Part shown: positions 27,628 to 38,505 of the stretch, in pieces
How the letters are laid out: each line of letters begins with the position of its first letter
How positions within the stretch are numbered: position 1 is the first letter of the stretch
Assembly (NCBI GenBank): GCA_937862885.1
Contig: CALMEE010000062.1
Location: 1 to 64,000, forward strand
Source of the DNA: an uncultured Planctomycetaceae bacterium
Lineage (GTDB): Bacteria > Planctomycetota > Planctomycetia > Pirellulales > Pirellulaceae
Direction of reading: 5' to 3'
Length of the DNA stretch: 64,000 nt
The notes under the pieces: model-generated
What the model saw: only the letters and a program-made list of their open reading frames with translations
Told to the model about the DNA's origin: nothing
Databases searched by the model: none
Made by a program: the position numbers and the translations under genes

Positions 27628-28716
27628 TTAGCCTTGGGAGATTGGCAGGTATCGATAGGGACTGGTTAGCACCAACACTGCTGCTGCGGTGCAAAATGTA
27701 CGGCTCGTGATACAGTGATGGCCAGTCCAACTTCCGTCAGAATTTTGAACGTTCACGATCTTGTCTCGCACGACGGAGAACCATTTGTTCCAATCGTCGC
27801 CCCCCTTTTGCAGCATTGTTTCGGTAATCAGGTGGAAGGCTAAATACTCTTCTCCACCCGCTTGCGAAAATGGCGTATTGTCTTTCGTTACCAAGTTCAG
27901 GACATCCGCAAATGCTTTGCGTGCAATATCTTCACTGTCGCGACCCATCTCGTATAGCACTCGGATCCCAGTCGCCTTCTTGTACAAGTCGTGCATCCAC
28001 CCTTGACTCGTGCCCAGGTTTTGTCGCATCTCTCGAATCAAATGTTCCGCAGTTTTTTCCGGTGCCGCACCGACGGTCAAACCTGCAAATCCCGCCGCTC
28101 GCAAACTCACCCAACCCATTACGGTACCCAAGGTTGGTGCCCAGGATTGATTGCCCCAGTGGCCATTCTGTTGGGACCGCACTATGGCTGTGACCACTTT
28201 TCGTAAAGCGGTCAACGTGGATTCGGTGTTGGCTTCTTCACCAACCAGTTGGCTAAGAAATAGCGCCGCAAAAAAGCTATGAGCATGCCGTCCAATCTTG
28301 TTTTGCAACTGCGTGCCCGTCTGATTTGTAATGTCATTTTGAGGCATGCTGTCCGTTTGGCGAATAATGTACTTTCGCAGTTCACGCAGCTGATTTTTGT
28401 TTGGACCTTCATATGGTGTGCTGCCATGCGCCATGAATGCCAATCCGGTCATCGCAGTGCATCCAATGTCGGACGACGTTCCTTTATCGACTCCGCAGCC
28501 ACCGTCACTGTTTTGTACGCGTCGCAACCATTCCAGCGCTTTGCGGACCGCCGCTTCTGATTCTGGTGTTACGGTTTCCGTAGAATGATTCAAGAGACCA
28601 GTGAATGGCTGTGCGTTCAGGCTTGGAAGACGCAAACCACCGAGACCGCCAAAAGCAAGCGTGGCCGGTACCCATTTGAGCAATGTTCTGCGTTGCAAAA
28701 ACGATTTGTGAATCAT
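27628..28716 (-). CDS. Prenyltransferase/squalene-oxidase repeat protein with Tat-like signal
   Basis: The 362-residue protein begins with QRRTLLKW and a hydrophobic stretch, a twin-arginine-like export signal. The rest contains alpha/alpha-barrel repeats of the prenyltransferase/squalene-oxidase type, seen in ALEWLRRVQNSDGGCGVD and VQNSDGSWTGHHC, the QW-like motifs of terpene cyclase folds. In planctomycetes such exported repeat proteins are common and usually not proven cyclases. The key acidic motif of squalene-hopene cyclases is not evident, so enzymatic activity is doubtful. Confidence 0.85.
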   Translation of the reverse strand: MIHKSFLQRRTLLKWVPATLAFGGLGGLRLPSLNAQPFTGLLNHSTETVTPESEAAVRKALEWLRRVQNSDGGCGVDKGTSSDIGCTAMTGLAFMAHGSTPYEGPNKNQLRELRKYIIRQTDSMPQNDITNQTGTQLQNKIGRHAHSFFAALFLSQLVGEEANTESTLTALRKVVTAIVRSQQNGHWGNQSWAPTLGTVMGWVSLRAAGFAGLTVGAAPEKTAEHLIREMRQNLGTSQGWMHDLYKKATGIRVLYEMGRDSEDIARKAFADVLNLVTKDNTPFSQAGGEEYLAFHLITETMLQKGGDDWNKWFSVVRDKIVNVQNSDGSWTGHHCITSRTFCTAAAVLVLTSPYRYLPISQG

Positions 28717-29447
28717 TCTTTCCTCAGCTGGATTGGGTCGTTAATTGCCTACCGAAATAGAACTGGAACAACAGCGTTGTAATAAATTGGACAACTCGAA
28801 AACTCTTACCGCATATGGGAGCAACTAACAGTTCACCTATTCAAAAACGGTGACTGGATCATCATCGATCATGTCAATTGTTGAAGCCATCTGTCAATTG
28901 TCTAATCTGCGTACTGAACTTGTCGTGACTTGTCCTGTTGACGCACTTGCCATCCGCCATCAACGCCAAGTCGGTTAAAGCAGTTGAGTCCTGCGACTTG
29001 ACCTAGCGAAATAGATGGCGGGGCTCGCACGCTCTATTTTAGCCGTGTTCTGCAGATATGGCCAGCATGAAATATTCTTTTCGATTGATTGATTTCCAGT
29101 GAACCGGCGAATTTTCGGGTGCCATTCCGACACGCAATGTAGCCGCTAACTCAAAAATTCCTGCGTATGTGCAGGCTGTTCTGAAACTTGAGACGATTGT
29201 GGCAAATGTTCGTATCGCGCAACGTCGGATGCCTATCGTAAACACATTGTAAGCGCACGCAATGTATCGTCGGCTCACCGCTAGCCATGGAGGAGCGCCG
29301 TTGCCACACAGCATCGTTCGCGTGCTACCTGCGCTTACGCTAACGGTCAAACAATCAACAGCGAAACAAACCGGTTGTTCGAACACTGCAATGGGAACGG
29401 CAGCAAACAACGGGTGTTATGTCTACTTCGAAAGACGAGTCTTAAAA
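28717..29447. other. Gene-free stretch, about 730 bp
   Basis: A 123-residue minus-strand open frame occurs in it, but its sequence (runs of Cys, Ala and Thr, no start signal) does not look like a protein. No RNA or repeat was found. Confidence 0.45.
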
Positions 29448-30674
29448 CTAGGCCAAGACTCTATTTGATTTTATGGAATTGTACTGCTTGATACCGGCTG
29501 CCAAACAATTCATGGCAGACCGCAAATCCGCTTGGTTGAGAACGTAGGCGATGCGTACCTCATCGTAGCCCAAACTGGGCGTGGCATAGAATCCCGGGCC
29601 GGGGGCCAGCATTACTGTCTCCCCGTTATACTGGAATTCAGCAAGCAACCAATGACAGAACTCTTCAGAATTATCGATGGGTAATCTGACCATGGCGTAA
29701 AAGGCGCCATTGATGTCCGGGCAAACAACCCCTTCGATTTCGCGCAAAGCACTTACCAAAACATCACGCCGCGCAGCGTACTCCCGGACAACCCCCTCGT
29801 AGTAAGACTGCGGCAAATCATACACGGCTTCAGCACCGATCTGTCCGAACGTGGGCGGAGAAAGCCGAGCCTGGGCCATTTTCAACACGGCTTGCATCAA
29901 TTCGTCATTCTTCGACACCACACAACCAATTCGGCTGCCGCATGCAGAAAACCTTTTGGAAATCGAATCGACGACAATGGCATGTTGATCCATGCCTTCC
30001 AATTCTAAAATACTGTGGTGAGGCTGTGTTCCGTAAGTGAATTCGCGGTAGACTTCGTCGGCGATCAAAAACAAATTGTGTCGTAGGCAAATCTCGCGAA
30101 GCTTTTCCAACGATTCGCGAGGGTACAATATTCCGGTTGGGTTGCCCGGATGGAAAAAAAGATTTGCCGGCGGGCGCGTTGTGACCCGCTCTCCGAGCGG
30201 GGCGTTTTCGGGAAAAGCGAAATCGTCGTAAAGGGGAGTTTTTATGGGGACCGCCACTCCATCGAAGGAAATTGAGAAGGAGTTGTAATTCGCATAGTAT
30301 GGCTCAGGTACAATAATTTCTTCGCCGGGGTTCAAGAGTGCCGAGAATATAAAATTCAGTGCTTCCGAAGCTCCGACAGTGACGATCACATCGCTTGCTC
30401 CGATAGCATACCCCAAGCGTGAATAATAGCGGGCGATTGACCGTCGCAAGGATTCAAATCCAGCGGAAGGACTGTACGCCAGAACCGAAATGCCCGCATT
30501 CCGAATGGCCTCAAAGAACTGCGGGGGTGTTTCAATATCTGGTTGCCCTATGTTCAAGTGGTGAACTTTAATGCCTCTGCTCTTTGCAGCATCCGCGATG
30601 CTCGCCAATTTACGAATTGGCGATGCGGGCAGCAAACTGGCTCGGTGAGAAAGCTTGGGCATATTGACTCTCAT
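29448..30674 (-). CDS. Class I/II PLP-dependent aminotransferase
   Basis: This is a fold-type I aminotransferase of 408 residues. The PLP-binding Lys240 lies in SISKRFS, with HPGNPTG (Asn178), the Asp206 contact in IADEVYRE and the phosphate-binding Arg248 in SRIG. The N-terminus with NIGQPDIETPP is typical of the aspartate-aminotransferase-like group. The amino acid substrate cannot be read from the sequence. The nearest genes are unrelated, and no operon is apparent. Confidence 0.93.
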   Translation of the reverse strand: MRVNMPKLSHRASLLPASPIRKLASIADAAKSRGIKVHHLNIGQPDIETPPQFFEAIRNAGISVLAYSPSAGFESLRRSIARYYSRLGYAIGASDVIVTVGASEALNFIFSALLNPGEEIIVPEPYYANYNSFSISFDGVAVPIKTPLYDDFAFPENAPLGERVTTRPPANLFFHPGNPTGILYPRESLEKLREICLRHNLFLIADEVYREFTYGTQPHHSILELEGMDQHAIVVDSISKRFSACGSRIGCVVSKNDELMQAVLKMAQARLSPPTFGQIGAEAVYDLPQSYYEGVVREYAARRDVLVSALREIEGVVCPDINGAFYAMVRLPIDNSEEFCHWLLAEFQYNGETVMLAPGPGFYATPSLGYDEVRIAYVLNQADLRSAMNCLAAGIKQYNSIKSNRVLA

Positions 30675-30832
30675 GCCTTAATTTACCACGGGGAATAACT
30701 TTCGCCTATTTTAGCCAGAATTCCGTCGCAGGTTAAGAGCCCAGCGCATCACGATGATTCAACGCACGGGCAACGATGATCGGAACCAGATGCAACGTGG
30801 CAGAACATTGATGTAACTTGTGTCGGCGGAGA

Positions 30833-32188
30833 CTAACCGCTTCCTACACGACTGATTAAACAGATTAGAAAACCTAAGACAGTGCCAGCGAGCAGGCTAG
30901 AACCAGCGACGATCAACAATTGAGATAACGAAAATGTAACATCATTGCTAACGAGTCTAGAGACACTTGAAAACTTCAGAATGTTCGAGGTCGGTGGTGG
31001 CGGCGGTTTTGGCTGAAATCCTGACTGCGAACTCTGGCTTAATGATGCTTCACTGTTGCCAATTTCGGTCAACGCCATTTCAGCTAATTCGTCTGCCGGA
31101 TCGGTATCTTGATCGCTGACAGGCGGCGGTGTCGTCCAGCGAGAACGAGCCAATTCATCGTCGAGCAAAGGGCTCTCATCGCATGCCCAAGGGGCAAGCC
31201 GCTCAGCGACTTCCAGCATCGATTGGATCCGCATTGCCGGATCCTTTTCCATCATATCACCGATCAAGTCCACGAATTCGTCGCTGACCTCATCATTAAA
31301 GCGTCGTGGATGCCAAGGGGTCTCCTCCAAATGCCGCCGGGCCTTGCTTTTCGGAGTTCCTCCAGGAAATGGAACTTTGCCGGTCACTGCGTAATACAAG
31401 GTGCAGCCAAGTGAATAAACGTCGCTGGGAGCATTCACCTCAAGCGGGGAACGAATCTGTTCGGGTGACAAGTAATCGGCTGTGCCAACTGTCTTGCCCG
31501 CGCGTGGATCTTCAAAGTCGTTGACGAAGCCAGCTAAACCAAGATCGGATACTTTGGCGATTCCCTCTGGAGTAACCAGTATGTTTCCTGGTTTGACGTC
31601 GCGGTGGATCAAGCCGTTCTTGTGTGCGTGAGCAAGCCCTTCCGCCGCTTGTTTTATGATGCTAGAAGCTTGTTGGACCGAGAGTTTGCCTTTGGTCCGA
31701 ACCAAACGGCGCAAGTCCGTGCCAGGGACATATTCGACAACCAAAAAATGGACGCTGCCATCTTCGCCGGCATCGTAGGCACGCACCAAATTTGGATGGT
31801 CCAAGATCGCTTGCGTCCGGATTTCACGTCTGAAATTTGCGATGGCTTCTGGAGTGGATTTGCTGATCGGCAAAACCTTGATTGCACAATCTCTTCCCAA
31901 CATGTTGTGCACGGCCTTAAAGACTTGACCCATCCCACCCTGGCCAATCCAATCTGTAATGATGTATGGCCCCAACGTCAACTTGGTACGTCCGGCCAAC
32001 AGTTGATCAGCTTGATACGGGGACAGCCATTTCTTCAGTACAAGTTTTGCAGCGATCTCTTTGTCGATTATTTCGCCAGATCCCCCTTTTTCTTGCAATA
32101 ACTCCGACATCACAGCGTTGATTTTTCGCTGATCTACCAGTTTGCTCGTAATGGCGGCTGCTCGAAAGCCTGAAACCTGTGTATCCAC
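30833..32188 (-). CDS. Membrane-anchored Ser/Thr protein kinase
   Basis: The 451-residue protein starts with GTG. An N-terminal helical domain (about 10-70, including LSPYQADQLLAGR) typical of planctomycete kinases precedes the kinase domain (about 73-345), with GQGGMG, Lys104, HRDVKPGN (Asp197) and DLG at 215-217 instead of DFG. A Pro-rich linker leads to a C-terminal membrane helix (about 422-446) and only a few residues beyond, so no extracytoplasmic sensor domain is present. Localisation near the inner face of the membrane is inferred. Confidence 0.92.
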   Translation of the reverse strand: MDTQVSGFRAAAITSKLVDQRKINAVMSELLQEKGGSGEIIDKEIAAKLVLKKWLSPYQADQLLAGRTKLTLGPYIITDWIGQGGMGQVFKAVHNMLGRDCAIKVLPISKSTPEAIANFRREIRTQAILDHPNLVRAYDAGEDGSVHFLVVEYVPGTDLRRLVRTKGKLSVQQASSIIKQAAEGLAHAHKNGLIHRDVKPGNILVTPEGIAKVSDLGLAGFVNDFEDPRAGKTVGTADYLSPEQIRSPLEVNAPSDVYSLGCTLYYAVTGKVPFPGGTPKSKARRHLEETPWHPRRFNDEVSDEFVDLIGDMMEKDPAMRIQSMLEVAERLAPWACDESPLLDDELARSRWTTPPPVSDQDTDPADELAEMALTEIGNSEASLSQSSQSGFQPKPPPPPTSNILKFSSVSRLVSNDVTFSLSQLLIVAGSSLLAGTVLGFLICLISRVGSG

Positions 32189-32304
32189 GATGCTCCGTTA
32201 CAACTACGAATCTTATGGTTCTAAATCGAATGGCCGGTACAATTGAGGGGTGCGTACTCGTCTGGCGCACAGTCGAATCATTCTAATCCTAAGCTATTTT
32301 AGCT

Positions 32305-33045
32305 CTAAGCCGAAAATTGACTACTGATGTGTTGGCGAATTACATCAATAAATGGCCAGTTTTCAGGAGTAGAGGCGGAAAAATACATCCTTTCGGCACG
32401 TGTTGGATGGTCGAACTCCAAGCGGTAGGCCAATAGCGCGATTCCTCGTTCACGCTGCCACGCGATTTCGCCTTCGTCGCGCCATCCGTACTTGATGTCC
32501 CCAATCAAGGGCGCGCCACGCGATGCAAATTGGACGCGAATTTGGTGTTTGCGTCCTGTTTCCAAGCGAATGTCAACTAATCGCACGTTGTGGCGAGCTG
32601 CAAGCGACGTGAACTCAAGGCGCGCCAACTTGGCCTGGGCGTGGTGGGGGTGTCCCTGTGACGCGATGACAACACGTTGCAGTTTTTCATCCTTGACCAA
32701 GAAGTCCTGCCACGAACCATGGTCAGCTACTTCGGCACTTACGATTGCCAAATAGCGTTTAGCCACAGTTCCTGCCTTGAATTGCTCTGTAAGCCGCGCT
32801 GCTGCTTTCGAAGTGCGGGCGAACACCACCAAGCCGCGGCTGTGTGAATCGAGGCGGCTCACGACACCCAAGTAGACGTTGCCGGGCTTGGCATACTTCT
32901 GCCGAATGTAATCCTTCGCAAGCGTTAACAGGCTTTTCTCATTGCCGCTAACGCCCATCGTGGCCAACATTGGTGGCTTATCAAGTACAATTAGGTGATT
33001 GTCTTCATAAACGACACTGAGTTGATCGCGGGCTGGTTTAGGCAT
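32305..33045 (-). CDS. RluA-family pseudouridine synthase
   Basis: The 246-residue enzyme isomerises uridine to pseudouridine in RNA. The catalytic Asp66 lies in the SRLDSHSRGLVV motif, and LETGRKHQIRVQFA further on is typical of the family. No N-terminal S4 domain is present, so it resembles the small RluA/RluC-core group; the exact site (rRNA or tRNA) cannot be assigned. It is divergent from the Maf gene, with about 105 bp between them. Confidence 0.92.
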   Translation of the reverse strand: MPKPARDQLSVVYEDNHLIVLDKPPMLATMGVSGNEKSLLTLAKDYIRQKYAKPGNVYLGVVSRLDSHSRGLVVFARTSKAAARLTEQFKAGTVAKRYLAIVSAEVADHGSWQDFLVKDEKLQRVVIASQGHPHHAQAKLARLEFTSLAARHNVRLVDIRLETGRKHQIRVQFASRGAPLIGDIKYGWRDEGEIAWQRERGIALLAYRLEFDHPTRAERMYFSASTPENWPFIDVIRQHISSQFSA

Positions 33046-33149
33046 TATTTTGTGGTTCGCGAACAGATATAATCGTTGCCGTCACTTGGAAATATGCTTG
33101 TTTCTACGAGCTTGCTCCAACGCTATTGATTTCGCATTGCCGCTCCACC

Positions 33150-33770
33150 ATGCTCATGGCCGAAAATTTACCCGACGACGTTCGCCTTATTCTAGCCAGC
33201 CAATCCCCGAGACGTCGAGCCTTGCTGCAAGAAGCAGGTTATGTATTTGAAGTATTGGCACCCGACGATTGGGTAGAGTCATCATTTGTTACCAAGGGGC
33301 TTTCGCCAACGGAACTTGCGTTGCAGCTAGCCCATGCTAAGGCAAAAAATGTAGTTGAGAAAATGACGCGCGATGTACGGCCTTGGGTCATCGTGAGTGC
33401 GGACACAGTCGTCGAGGTCGCGAATGAGATTTTAGGCAAGCCCCACGACAGGAATGATGCACTGAGGATGCTGCGGTTACTCAACGGCAAGCACCAATTT
33501 GTGCATACCGGCGTTTGTTTGATCAGTCATGCCGGTATCGAGTTGAAGCGTGTGGGCTCGACGAAACTGAAAATGGATTTACTCTTGGAAGACCAGATCG
33601 AGGAATATCTGGCTACTGATCAATGGAGGGGTAAAGCGGGTGCATTCGGGTATCAAGATGGCTGGGATTGGCTGCATGTCATCGAGGGGGAAGAATCCAA
33701 TATCGTCGGTTTGCCGATGAAGATGTTCGCTGAAATGTTGTGCGATTTGTTCAATTTCCAGCGCCATTAG
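33150..33770 (+). CDS. Maf family nucleotide pyrophosphatase
   Basis: Maf proteins hydrolyse dTTP, UTP or modified nucleotides to monophosphates. I begin at the first in-frame ATG; a TTG eight codons earlier would add non-conserved residues. The 206-residue protein shows the ASQSPRRR motif near the N-terminus, VSADTVVEV (catalytic Asp region) and a late segment GKAGAFGYQD, the last being typical of the dTTP/UTP group. Ribosome site is weak. Confidence 0.92.
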   Translation: MLMAENLPDDVRLILASQSPRRRALLQEAGYVFEVLAPDDWVESSFVTKGLSPTELALQLAHAKAKNVVEKMTRDVRPWVIVSADTVVEVANEILGKPHDRNDALRMLRLLNGKHQFVHTGVCLISHAGIELKRVGSTKLKMDLLLEDQIEEYLATDQWRGKAGAFGYQDGWDWLHVIEGEESNIVGLPMKMFAEMLCDLFNFQRH

Positions 33771-34416
33771 AGGCATGGTATTCGCGGTATCATTTGAGCG
33801 GACGCGTATGGTGATCGGTGTGTATTGAGAAACGCAAAGTCCGCGCCTTTAATGACATTGGAAATGATATTGGATAGAGATCCTGGCGCGTATTGACCAG
33901 AGCCGTTGGACCATTGCGGGCCGAGCAATGAACAGCAGCAAGAGCAGGGCCCAAGCATCGAAAACAACGACGTTTTTTTGGTGCGTTGCGTGAATAAGGA
34001 TTTTCTCGCATCGTCAGACCGCCAATAATAGGATAGAATTTGGGAGATCTCTCAGGGCTTACGGCCCTGTTGTTGTTTTAGAGCCGAATTGACGGTAGGA
34101 TTCTACGCAAAACGTCAAGGTACCCGCTATTTGTTCGTATCGCTGTCTCGTGGTCGACGATGAAAGGTCCGGTATCGATGATCCATCCGCGATACTTTCA
34201 CGCGCAGGCAAAATAATCAGAGCGTCTGGCGGTGAGCAATTATCAGTGGGATTCGTTGATTTGGCATTGTAGGCTCGCTTCATTTGGAATGTCTGCAGGA
34301 TGTCGTTTAATCGAATGACGCCGAAAGATTCCGACTTGGATCCGGAAGTCGTCAACAAGAATAATTAAGCACAGATTGTAAATTATGGGCCGCAAGGTGG
34401 CCGCAAAGGAATTGTA
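33771..34416. other. Gene-free stretch upstream of ftsH
   Basis: About 645 bp without a supported gene. It should contain the ftsH promoter. Open frames on the minus strand produce no recognisable protein. Confidence 0.45.
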
Positions 34417-36501
34417 ATGTCTCAAGGTCCTCGTGATGCAAACCCGAACGATCAAAACAATCGTCCATTTTTGCGCGGGATTAATTTCTGGATTTTCGTT
34501 CTTTTGGTAGCGATTTTGGCCACCTGGCTTTGGACGTCGATCTTTGGTTCTCCAAGTTCTGTGATTTCGATTTCTTATTTGGAAAAGTTAATCGAGGGCA
34601 AGGACTTTAATGGCCTACCGCTCCGCGACGAGAATGGTGATCCGATCAAAGGTTCAAACATTCAGTTGATTCGTTTGGGAGAACGGCATGCGGAAGGTCT
34701 GTTTGTTGTGCGCCCGCCCAAAGAACCTTACTACGACAGTCGCGGCGAGTTGCAAACCCCTAAAGAAAGCGAGCGGCTTTACAAGAATTTTACTGTTTAC
34801 ATCGAACCACCCGAATCAAACCAACGTGATCGGTTGATCGAGGCGTTAGACAGAAATAGCGTGAACCGATCGGTGTTGCCGGAATCGAATTTAGCCGCCG
34901 TCTATACATTCTTGTTTATCGCATTGATGGTTGGCATTTTGGCATTAATGTTCTTTTCAATGCGACGGGCGCAGAATCAGATGCTTGGCGGCGGCGGTTT
35001 TCTATCCAATTTTTCCAAAAGCCCCGCTAAGCGTTACGAGGCTGCGGAAATGCCGATCACCTTTAAAGATGTTGCGGGTCTGGAAGGTGTCAAAGCCGAT
35101 TTAAACGAGATCGTGGAATTCCTTCGCGAGCCGGAAAAATTCCGCAAGTTAGGTGGGCGAGTCCCCAAAGGCGTGTTGCTTATCGGGCCACCAGGAACGG
35201 GAAAGACCCTCCTGGCGCGTGCCGTGGCTGGCGAGGCGAATGTCCCGTACTTCAGCGTAAATGGCAGCGAATTTATCCAAATGTTCGTCGGCGTGGGAGC
35301 TTCACGTGTGCGAGATTTGTTCAATACAGCGAAATCTCAAGCTCCGGCGATCATTTTTATTGACGAGATTGATGCCGTCGGTCGACAACGCGGTGCCGGC
35401 TTGGGTGGTGGACATGACGAGCGCGAGCAGACTCTCAATCAAATCCTGGGGGAGATGGATGGCTTTACAAAAACGGATTCAGTGATCATTTTGGCTGCAA
35501 CCAACCGCCCTGATGTGCTCGACCCCGCGTTGTTGCGTCCTGGACGATTTGATCGACACGTTACCGTTAGTCGCCCTACCCAAAAAGGACGATTCGAGAT
35601 CTTCAAAGTCCATGTGCGCGACGTCCCGTTAGGAGATGACGTCGATTTGAAAGTTTTGGCGGCCGCAACCACTGGAATGACTGGTGCCGATATCCAAAAC
35701 ATGGTCAATGAAGCCGCATTGTGGGCTGCCCGGCATAACAAAACGCGCGTTGAGATGGCTGATTTCTATTACGCACACGACAAAGTGCTGATGGGTGCCA
35801 AACGCGAAGAGGTGATGAACCCAACTGAAAAAACGCGAACAGCTTATCATGAAGCTGGCCATACGATCGCTGCATGGTTCTTGAAAGGGGCCTATCCAGT
35901 GCATAAGGTCACCATCATCCCGCGTGGACAAGCGTTGGGCGTGACTCAAATGGTCCCGGATGAAGATCGTTTGAACATGTCGGAAAATGAAATCAAAGAC
36001 CAGTTGGTGGTCTTGTTATCTGGGCGTGCCGCGGAAAAGTTGATTTATCGGGAAATGACGGTCGGGGCCGAGAACGATTTGGAACGTGCCACCTCGCTGG
36101 CCAGAAAAATGGTTACGCATTGGGGAATGAGTGAAAAATTAGGGCCGGTTAGCTATAAGACTACCGAGGATGATCCGTTCTTGGGGCGTGAAATGGCCAA
36201 ACATCGACTGTTTAGCGAACACACGATGGAAGTAATTGATGAAGAAGTCAACAAGATTCTTGTCGATGCATCGCAAAAGGCCCTCAATCTGCTGAACGAT
36301 CGCCGTCATGAATTGGAGTTAGTAACCAAGAAGCTGTTGGATGAAGAGGAGATCGATCGCAAGCTTCTGACCGAACTCATTGGTCCCTCGGTGCACGACG
36401 ATAAACCTCACTCGACCATCGACCAACTTGACGTCGACAGCCCCAACGGTCAACCGAATGATCAAGTTCGCGGGACTCCCAAGTTGAGCGACGTCGATTA
36501 G
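34417..36501 (+). CDS. ftsH: ATP-dependent zinc metalloprotease FtsH
   Basis: FtsH degrades membrane and short-lived cytoplasmic proteins. The 694-residue protein has two membrane helices (about 22-44 and 160-182) around a periplasmic domain, an AAA+ domain with Walker A GPPGTGKT at 257-264, Walker B IFIDEID, the SRH region, and the zinc protease motif HEAGH at 478-482. AAAGGA precedes the ATG by 6 bases. The C-terminus has a hydrophilic tail. No operon partner. Confidence 0.98.
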   Translation: MSQGPRDANPNDQNNRPFLRGINFWIFVLLVAILATWLWTSIFGSPSSVISISYLEKLIEGKDFNGLPLRDENGDPIKGSNIQLIRLGERHAEGLFVVRPPKEPYYDSRGELQTPKESERLYKNFTVYIEPPESNQRDRLIEALDRNSVNRSVLPESNLAAVYTFLFIALMVGILALMFFSMRRAQNQMLGGGGFLSNFSKSPAKRYEAAEMPITFKDVAGLEGVKADLNEIVEFLREPEKFRKLGGRVPKGVLLIGPPGTGKTLLARAVAGEANVPYFSVNGSEFIQMFVGVGASRVRDLFNTAKSQAPAIIFIDEIDAVGRQRGAGLGGGHDEREQTLNQILGEMDGFTKTDSVIILAATNRPDVLDPALLRPGRFDRHVTVSRPTQKGRFEIFKVHVRDVPLGDDVDLKVLAAATTGMTGADIQNMVNEAALWAARHNKTRVEMADFYYAHDKVLMGAKREEVMNPTEKTRTAYHEAGHTIAAWFLKGAYPVHKVTIIPRGQALGVTQMVPDEDRLNMSENEIKDQLVVLLSGRAAEKLIYREMTVGAENDLERATSLARKMVTHWGMSEKLGPVSYKTTEDDPFLGREMAKHRLFSEHTMEVIDEEVNKILVDASQKALNLLNDRRHELELVTKKLLDEEEIDRKLLTELIGPSVHDDKPHSTIDQLDVDSPNGQPNDQVRGTPKLSDVD

Positions 36502-36542
36502 CTGTTGAATCACGTCGATTTGAATTAGAATTCTCAGCGGGC

Positions 36543-36587
36543 AAAAAAACTGACGGTGCCACTCCCGTTGGGGGCGTGGACCGTCAG
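36543..36587 (-). terminator. Intrinsic terminator downstream of the carbonic anhydrase gene
   Basis: An inverted repeat CTGACGGT/ACCGTCAG with further pairing of CCAC/GTGG and CCC/GGG inside gives a hairpin of about 15 bp. On the minus strand it is followed by seven T, the hallmark of a Rho-independent terminator. It lies about 60 bases past the stop of the carbonic anhydrase gene and just beyond ftsH on the other strand, where the opposite orientation has no T run. Confidence 0.88.
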
Positions 36588-36648
36588 CAGATCATTCGTA
36601 TCTGATGCGTGATGCGTGAATTTTCCGGAACCAACGAAGTTCGATTCG

Positions 36649-37314
36649 TCAAATTGATGGAATCGGTTTTCTTCCAGATTGCACGATACCATGCGACTCT
36701 TCTAACAACGAGAATTCGTTATTTTCTGGGACATAACTGAATACCTGTCCCGTCTCAAATTTATACACCCACGCGTGCAGTTTTAGTTCGTCTCGGGCAA
36801 GTGCGGCTGCAACGCTCGGGTGAGTGCGCAGGTTTTCAAGTTGAATCAACACGTTTTCTTCTACGGTCGCCATCAAGCGTGCCGTTTCATCCGTAAGATG
36901 ACTGTAGTTTTCCTTAATGACGCGTGCCGTGGCGTCAGCATAACTCAACCAGTTCTTAACGGCATTCAATCCGTCGAGTTGTTCTGGGTGCAACACTCCA
37001 GCCATCGCTCCACACATCGAATGACCGCAGACAATCACGTCCTTGATCTTCAGTACGGAAATCGCATACTCGATGGTGCCTGCTTCACCTCCCGTCACGA
37101 CGCCATGCGGCGGAATCAAGTTGCCGGCGTTACGAATGATGAAAAGTTCCCCTGGTTTTGTTTGGGTCAGCATGTTTGGATCAATACGCGAATCCGAACA
37201 CGTAATAAACAAAGCCAATGGCTGTTGCCCCTTGGCCAGTCGGGCGAATAAGACTTTCTGGTCATCGAAAATGTTTTGCTGGAATTTGTGAATTCCCTGA
37301 ATTAGTTTTTGCAT
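36649..37314 (-). CDS. Beta-class carbonic anhydrase
   Basis: This enzyme interconverts CO2 and bicarbonate. The 221-residue protein has the beta-class zinc ligands Cys39 (in TCSDSR, with Asp41 and Arg43 forming the gate), His98 and Cys101 (HSMC). [14 protein letters not shown] is also typical. The type carrying the Asp-Arg dyad is active. The gene is monocistronic, with a strong terminator after it. Confidence 0.96.
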   Translation of the reverse strand: MQKLIQGIHKFQQNIFDDQKVLFARLAKGQQPLALFITCSDSRIDPNMLTQTKPGELFIIRNAGNLIPPHGVVTGGEAGTIEYAISVLKIKDVIVCGHSMCGAMAGVLHPEQLDGLNAVKNWLSYADATARVIKENYSHLTDETARLMATVEENVLIQLENLRTHPSVAAALARDELKLHAWVYKFETGQVFSYVPENNEFSLLEESHGIVQSGRKPIPSI

Positions 37315-37675
37315 CGCTGTCTCCTATGAATAATTGCATGAAATAATTGAAATGTAGCTGCTCGTCGCCTGTTCGCCGTAATCACGGCATTGAAGGTCAC
37401 AAAATACAACACATAATTTAGTCGCCATGTGGTCGCAAGATTACCGACCTGATCCAAGTTTCTACTCCTCCCGTTTGTTCGTAGAGCGAAAATATTTTCT
37501 CGGCAGACTTCTTCTCGTACTAGATCCATTATCCAGCGATTCAGGGTCAAGTCCGGTCGCTGGCATGTCCTGCGGACAATATAGGTTGATCTGTGATCAA
37601 AGATTGAGCGATTCGAGTCAGCAGTAAGAACGAACGGGATTGCGAACAGGTTCACCCGTCTGAGAAGTTGGCCAT
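37315..37675. other. Gene-free stretch
   Basis: Open frames on both strands overlap without protein-like features. No RNA or repeat recognised. Confidence 0.4.
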
Positions 37676-38053
37676 TTAGCAGAGCAACGGAGCGAGTAGT
37701 CCATTCCGCAACCGATGTCCCAAAGGCTGTAACAAGTTTTCGAATCGTTGAGTCGCGCCCTTCAGCAACGAGGCGACGCCACCATGCGGCTTGCGAAGTG
37801 CCCGATACTCTTTACGGGCCAATGTCCGCTGGCATTGCGAGATTGAAAGTTGGATCTGAGTCTGAGCTTCTTCATGCTGTTCGGACTGACGTAGTGACGT
37901 GCTGTTGCTGACCGTCCCCAAAATCGCGAATCCGGCCACGGCGAATCCCATCAGCAAGACAAACGCAATCGCCGAGCTTGAAGCTAATTTGCTTGCAACT
38001 TCCAAAAGTCGTGTCGTGCTTTTCTGGTCGTTCGCTCGCGTCATTGTAAACAT
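37676..38053 (-). CDS. Small single-pass membrane protein, unknown
   Basis: About 125 residues from an ATG at which a plausible cytoplasmic N-terminus begins; two other starts are possible. A membrane helix lies at about residues 25-47 (IAFVLLMGFAVAGFAILG), followed by an extracytoplasmic or cytoplasmic segment rich in Gln, Ser and Arg. No family recognised and no ribosome site. The reading-frame case is moderate. Confidence 0.45.
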   Translation of the reverse strand: MFTMTRANDQKSTTRLLEVASKLASSSAIAFVLLMGFAVAGFAILGTVSNSTSLRQSEQHEEAQTQIQLSISQCQRTLARKEYRALRKPHGGVASLLKGATQRFENLLQPLGHRLRNGLLAPLLC

Positions 38054-38137
38054 CAAAAAATGGGATTCCGATTCGCGCCTAATTTGTATTCCACCATATT
38101 CTGCAGTCCTAATGTCGCACGGAACGGGAACTGCCAA

Positions 38138-38505
38138 ACGTATTCAAGTCTCGAAAACATCCCGGCGACCCGCACTAATTCCGGTTAAATCACAAACTCA
38201 CTCGAACTGCCAACAAAAGTCAGCGAGGTGAGTTATTTTGCTCGCTTGTCCAACCTAGGATAAGTTAGGCACAACCAATTGCCGTGTCAACCTAGTTCGC
38301 CTAGGACAAAGCCGTAAACCAAACTCATCCTTGAGGATGGAACCCAATTTTAGCTTGGATGCTGAGGACCTTTTCCCTTGGTTGGTGGATGAACGATTCG
38401 CGCTTTTCGTTACGGGACATTCAATCGATGACGTTTTAGCCACCCAATCCAGGAACGTTTTGAAGCGAATTGTTTCAAGAGTTTTCCGCTGAGCTAACTT
38501 GCCCT
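38138..38505. other. Gene-free stretch with clustered CCTAG motifs
   Basis: No supported gene. Between about 38247 and 38310 a TTGTCC arm, three CCTAG motifs (two of them full CCTAGG palindromes) and a facing GGACAA arm occur within 64 bases. Their role is unknown. Confidence 0.45.

Noticed and set aside
29039-29410. 123-residue minus-strand open frame
   Set aside because: Cys/Ala/Thr-heavy sequence without domain, start signal or operon context; looks like a shadow.
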